Of a DNA stretch of 64,000 bases, positions 59,046 to 64,000 are shown one piece after another. Both the position numbers and the translations under genes were made by a program. Position 1 is the stretch's first letter. Each line of letters opens with the position of its first letter. Where the stretch lies: the NCBI GenBank assembly GCA_013398955.1, contig VWPU01006271.1:1-64000 (forward strand), given 5' to 3'. The stretch is from Callaeas wilsoni (Eukaryota > Chordata > Aves > Passeriformes > Callaeidae). The notes under the pieces are model-generated. The model did no database searches. It was not told the origin of the DNA and was given only the letters and a program-made list of their open reading frames with translations.

Positions 59046-61779
59046 GATACATAGGTATTTCCACCTCAGTAGGTTAAAAGCAGCTTGCACAGAACCCTGA
59101 TAAATGCACATCGATAATCACTGATCCCCCACGTGCTGCAGCACCGACTTTGCAGTGATGTTAAGCAGATTTTGTTGTCTCTGGGTTTTTTAGGGCTCCC
59201 CTCCAGCAGCTCCCAAGGGCCCCACTCTTAGAGGCAGATTGCAGCCATCCCAGTCTGCCTGGCCATGAGCATTTTCACCACCTTGATGTATGTTCCCAGT
59301 GCTCTCAGAATCTGTCCGAGAGCTGCTCAGTAAAGAGCAATTGGATTTACGAAGCTCATTCTTGGATGGGAAGTGCTGGCAGGGCGACAGGACAGATCCT
59401 GCAGATACCAACTTAGCTCTGTCCAGGTAGGATCACAGCCCTGCAACCCAAAGGGTGGGAGGCAGAGCTCATGCCACGAGCTCTGTAACTCATCTCCTGC
59501 CAATATTTTGGCCTGGATTGGGATGCAGCATGAGCAGGGCTGTGGGCTGCACACAGAAACACCTGCATGGACACAAAACAGCATGATGAGCAGAGCTGGA
59601 CACAAAACAGACCTGTCAAGACATTCTCTGGGAAAACTGAGCTGTTTCTACATGGACCTCTGACATGTTGGTCTGAAAAGCAGCAGCCAGAGAGGGGGGA
59701 CCAGCCCCATTATCACACTGGGGGATGCACAGGCTGAAAGTTGGTTGAAAGATGCAACTTCCCAGCCTGGCTCATCTCTGTCCAGCATTTTTTACGTATT
59801 ATTTCCATCTGAACAAGACTGTGAATGTGATTGACCTGTTCAGATGGGAGCCTGCTCTCCCTCCTGTGCAGAGATGAAGGAAGGCTCTGGGGAGAAGCAG
59901 GGAGAAGGCGGCAGGGTTGAGGAAACCAGATTGGCCTCACTGGGACATGACATTTGCCACTGCTGCTGCAATAAGAACTACCTGCTCCACACTGCCGTGG
60001 TTTAAAAGCCCAGGTCACAGCCAGTAAAAATTTCCATCCTCCCACTCGCCCGTGCAAGCACAGCCTGATCCCTGGGGGAATTCCGCATCAGAACCAAAAT
60101 ATGTCCTAACATTAACATGTGCAAAGGCTTAGACCAGGGCTGTTAAACAAACCCTGATCACTCATTGTTTAGCAGCTATGGATCCAAGTACATAAATCGG
60201 TGACAGAGCTCACTGGGAATTCATCCACCTTTCTTTTCTGGAAGTTCTCAAGGAATTCAGCCATAACCCAGCTGATCTCTTCAGTTAGGCAGATGTGTTT
60301 GCAGGTGGTGATAATCCCCTGCATGACAGGATAAGCAACATCTGACCATGGGAATAGCTCAGGGAAGGCACAGAGAGCAGGATGAAGGCAGCTGGGAGGT
60401 AGATACCGCACAGGGTCATCTCTTCCCTCTATTCCATGGAGTGGGTAGTACCATGATTTCCTTATTATCAGAATTTCTGACAGAGGAAAAAAGTTAAATC
60501 ATCTTTTTTTCCTCAGAAAATCAGAGGGAACGAGACAGATGCGGTTAGTTTGGCTCACCCAGCCCATAGACAGGTCACTTGCCAGAGTTCACATCTCTGT
60601 TCCAGCCTCATCCAACTCAGCTACCCAACTTCCAACCACTGCCACAAGTGAAACCATCTTTACCCCCTTATTCCAGAATCCCACAGGCTGGAAGGCTACC
60701 AACTTTTCCCAAAGCTGGACTCAGAGCCTTACCCAGTCAAGATAATACAACCCAGTACATGGTTAATCATCACTGCAAAGAGTCTCTGCTGTCAGGTCTG
60801 TGTTGCTCCACTTTCTAAAAGCTGATATTCACAGCAGCAGGGATTTCAACCACTGTGATCCCTGAGCTGTGGGATTTCCACATCCTTCAGGCTCAGATAA
60901 AATGGCGCGCAAACTCCCTTCCTCTCTGGTTTTGGCCCCAAATTCAGACCAGGACCTGAGAAATTTTTCTCAGCTGAGATTTAATTGAAATGGGTATGTT
61001 CCCATGGAAAGTTGCAGTTTCAATTATATCAGCACTTTTTATGGGGAAAAAAAATTAATCGGAAAACATTCCAGTCAGATCTAGACAAATTTGCTAATAT
61101 TCACCCAAAAAATACACTCATGGCAGACTTGTGTCTCATTATCAAGACGTTTGGGCTTTCAGGTTATACCCAGAAATCTTTCTGATGTAGAAACAAGGCA
61201 TGAAAGGCTTTGGATTGATGACTTTAATATATCTGTCTTTCCTTGATTAGGAGTGTTAGTGTTGGCCTGCCTTTGTTCTGCTGGAAAGTCTTTTCTGGAT
61301 TCAAAGGCATATTTATTGCAATCTCTAAATTCTTCAACTGAACAGGGAAAGGAGGCTGAATACTTAATAAAGACTTCCTTCCTCCCAGTGTTATTTATTC
61401 ATTGGATAAAGATAGGCTAAAATAAACATAAATTACTCGTAGACTTAAAAACTTCAGTGATTAAAACATCATTCTCCTGTGAATGCTCCACATTAATTTC
61501 TTGATTTCTACGACACTATTTCTCAGTTCCTCCCATTCAGCCTAAATTATCTCAGATGGCAGACAAAGCCAATCTTTATCATGAATGAAGGTAACAAATT
61601 TTTGGAAATAAAGCACTGTGTGCTTTGTGCTTTCTGAGGTGAAATTCCTTAAATTGGGAACCAGTTAGGGCTAAATATGGCAAAAAAAAAAAAAGTTTTC
61701 TGACTGCTGATCATGCTAGAACCCAACTGGTATCCAGAGTCAGGCAGGTAAAGGGTTTGATGCCAGCAAATGGAAAGGG
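59046..61779. other. Intergenic block; one weak minus-strand exon-like segment
   Basis: A minus-strand open segment at about 60210-60324 is discussed in the findings. The rest shows no gene or clear repeat. Confidence 0.4.
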
Positions 61780-61895
61780 TTTCCTTCTACACAATGCATG
61801 TAATGAATTTGTGGGACTCATTGCCAAAGAAGGTTATGAAGACTAACATTATGCATGAGATCACAAAGGATTTATTAAAAATTGTGGAGGATTTT
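61780..61895 (+). repeat. Possible ancient CR1/L3-like fragment
   Basis: GAATTTGTGGGACTCATTGCC and AAAGGATTTATTAAAAATTG recall the 3' region of old amniote CR1/L3 elements, which read roughly as a 'no longer than one sentence' of homology here. Very diverged. Confidence 0.3.
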
Positions 61896-64000
61896 GTTGG
61901 GATAACTTAGCACGGTGATCTGGCTGCAACTTCTACGTCACAAAATCTCTAAAATACTGAAAAACAATGGCAGGGTCTGCGTTGTTCTGGGCATCTGTGT
62001 TTCAGATCCATTGAAGGGGCAGCAGACTGAGGTGCACAGGCAGAGTTTAGTAGTTATTTACTGACCAGGGTGACAAGGAAAGATTGGGGATTAAGGACAT
62101 AATTCTATATTTAATAGGATATGGAGAATAGGTTTTCAACTGCTGTAAGTCAGTTTGTGTTCTTGGTTTTCCACAAGGCTCTGGAGATTTTCCTTTCCCA
62201 GGGATCTGGTGCTCTTTGTCTTTTCCTGACTGCCAAGACATCGATTTCCAGCATGCCCTCAGGAACATTGCAAAGGGTCCTGGCAAAGCTCTTGAGACTT
62301 GCTAGAGTTTTCCTCATGTCCCTTCAATCTCTGGATGTTCACAGGACTCTGACTGAAGTCCTGTGCCCACACAGCCCACACAGGTGTCCTGATGGAGATG
62401 TTCAGACACTTCAGCACCGTCCAAATGCAGGGGAGCAAGCCAAGGAGCCTTTCTCCAGCACCAAGCCATGTATCTTCATCTCTTGTCCCTTGATCTTAAG
62501 CCTTTTCTCTCCCTTCAGAACTGCCTTCAGCAGGGAGGGGAGGATTTCTTAGGAGAAGTGCCCCAAGAACAGCTAAGAGCTGGTTTGGGAGGGTTTTGAT
62601 ACAGCTTGGACTTTACTTAGTAATGAGCAATATGTGCCTCTTGGAATTCACCAGCCACTTGGACTTTGAGTGGCTGGAGAAAGGTGTAAATCAAGTCCTC
62701 TAAAGTAACCATGATAAAAAAAGCCAGTCCTCAGAAATAAAGGCAGAAACCCTCTCTTAGCAGCAGAAGGATACTGTGCATACTAAGCACAGAGTGGGCA
62801 CCTACTTGGCAGCCCCTCCTCCCCTTCCCACAGGACAGCTTTATCTCTTCCTACAAGATTTGCCACCATCTCAAAACATCTTGAGGTTTCTTTCCCTGTC
62901 ATTCCCTAAATAAACTTTTCTAATGTCCATAATATGAACTGATCCCAGGTTCTCCAAAGACAGATGGCTCTATCACAGATCACTATCAGATACTGACGTA
63001 ACACTCCAGAACTTTGCCTTCCTCACTTCCCACCCCTTGTGATACCCTATTTCACTAAAGCAATTCCCAGCTAGCAGCCCAGCAGCTGAAAATTATATGT
63101 AGAGAGGAGTTCTGCTCCTGCTCTGAAGGATTTATGCCAGCTGACTCAGTTTCTGGAGGCAGCTAGGGAGAAAGGTCACCTCCAAACAAGAACAATTTGT
63201 CTGGCAAGTTTTGTGGTTTCTGCTGGTAGACACAGACTCGACCTGGGATGGTGGCAGCCCATGGAAAACAGGAGATTTCAGACCTTTCTCTTCTGGTTTG
63301 ATTAGCATAGATCCCCTGCAGAACTGACATCATATGCCAAGCTGTTTGGGATAAGAGGCAACATCCACCTCTGAGCCAGTGGCTTTCTCTGTGTGAGTCA
63401 GTGGGGTTCAAGGCAAGGACCAGCCTGACCCAGGGAGCAGAGCTCAGAGGTGCACCAAGGCCTGGTGCATGCCCAGAAATCATCACACTTATTTTTGCTG
63501 GGAGTCTGATATCTAGGAGGTCTTCTGGGTGTCTCTCCTGCTGGAGGGGATGCTGAGCATCACTCTGCGTGCATGGGGAAGGCTAAGCCAGAGCTGGCTC
63601 GTGCACACCACAGGGTAATGCTGCAGGAAGGTGCCCTAAAGCACCACAGGTACATGAGGCGAAGTGGGAAACATCAGCCTCAGAGGCATGATCCTTACTG
63701 TGCTGCATTTCAGCTTTCCTTCTGTCCCCAGACTAGTGAATGCCACCCCTCTGGCTACTTGCACCAGCCTGCAGAGCACAAATGCTGACAGAAGAGCCAC
63801 AGACTGCTCCTGTCCCCCATATGCTTCCAACACCCAGCCAAGGCTACTCCATGTGAATGTAATCGAGACATACTTCAGAGTTAAACATCCTGCAGTTCAG
63901 AAGGGGCTGCCAAAGGAAAAAAAAATAGTTTCCTTCCTTTCCTTACATTTTTCTGGCTGGATACACTTCAGGGTCTTCTCTGGTGTTCATTAGTCTTCTC
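61896..64000. other. Intergenic block without recognised gene, to window end
   Basis: No repeat, RNA gene or coding exon could be supported. Frames of 70-140 codons occur on both strands but overlap one another and show no domain. Confidence 0.45.

Larger units (their letters stand above)
42153..64000. other. Intergenic region downstream of PTP4A3
   Basis: About 22 kb without a supportable gene. It carries about a dozen CR1 fragments in both orientations, listed separately. In human the next gene after PTP4A3 is MROH5 in convergent orientation (from memory); I see no MROH-like HEAT-repeat exons on the minus strand. Open frames here are short and overlap on both strands. Confidence 0.5.

Noticed and set aside
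62121..62552. 143-codon plus frame
   Set aside because: No homology recognised, and the minus strand also has open frames over the same bases.
1..64000. Endogenous retrovirus, CRISPR array, tRNA or rRNA genes
   Set aside because: No paired long terminal repeats, tRNA primer site, regular spaced repeats or cloverleaf-like gene was found on reading both strands. A decayed solo LTR could still be missed by eye.

Overview
The window looks like bird genomic DNA. It contains one confident protein-coding gene, split by introns with GT-AG junctions, and about twenty copies of CR1, the LINE that dominates avian genomes. Many CR1 copies end in the typical 3' tail of ATTCTATG-like repeats. I see no operons, prokaryotic genes, phage, CRISPR array or recognisable retrovirus. 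The species cannot be fixed from the sequence alone.

The gene is PTP4A3 (PRL-3, a prenylated dual-specificity-type tyrosine phosphatase) on the + strand. Five coding exons (31715-31819, 33117-33209, 36501-36631, 36968-37042, 37513-37630) join in frame to exactly 173 codons plus a stop. They carry the WPFDD acid loop, the HCVAGLGR active site and a C-terminal CCIM prenylation box. A likely non-coding first exon lies at the very left edge in a CpG island. It is separated by an intron of about 31 kb from a long 5' leader exon that starts near 31013. That leader holds four short upstream ORFs, a second CpG-rich tract and an ATT repeat. The 3' untranslated region probably runs to a consensus AATAAA at 42129, about 4.5 kb after the stop.

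Layout: 1-66 exon 1 and CpG island; 67-31012 intron 1 with scattered CR1 pieces, simple repeats and a few possible regulatory sites; 31013-37630 leader and coding exons; 37631 to about 42150 the 3' UTR; about 42151-64000 intergenic DNA dense in CR1 fragments of both orientations, with no gene I can support. Two weak exon-like segments (near 57.4 kb on + and 60.3 kb on -) are noted only as candidates.

I found no new multi-gene system. The observations most worth following concern control of PTP4A3 itself: the uORF-rich leader, a possible internal promoter, the long 3' UTR and extra cysteines in a redox-regulated enzyme. Some repeat structures are also worth a look.
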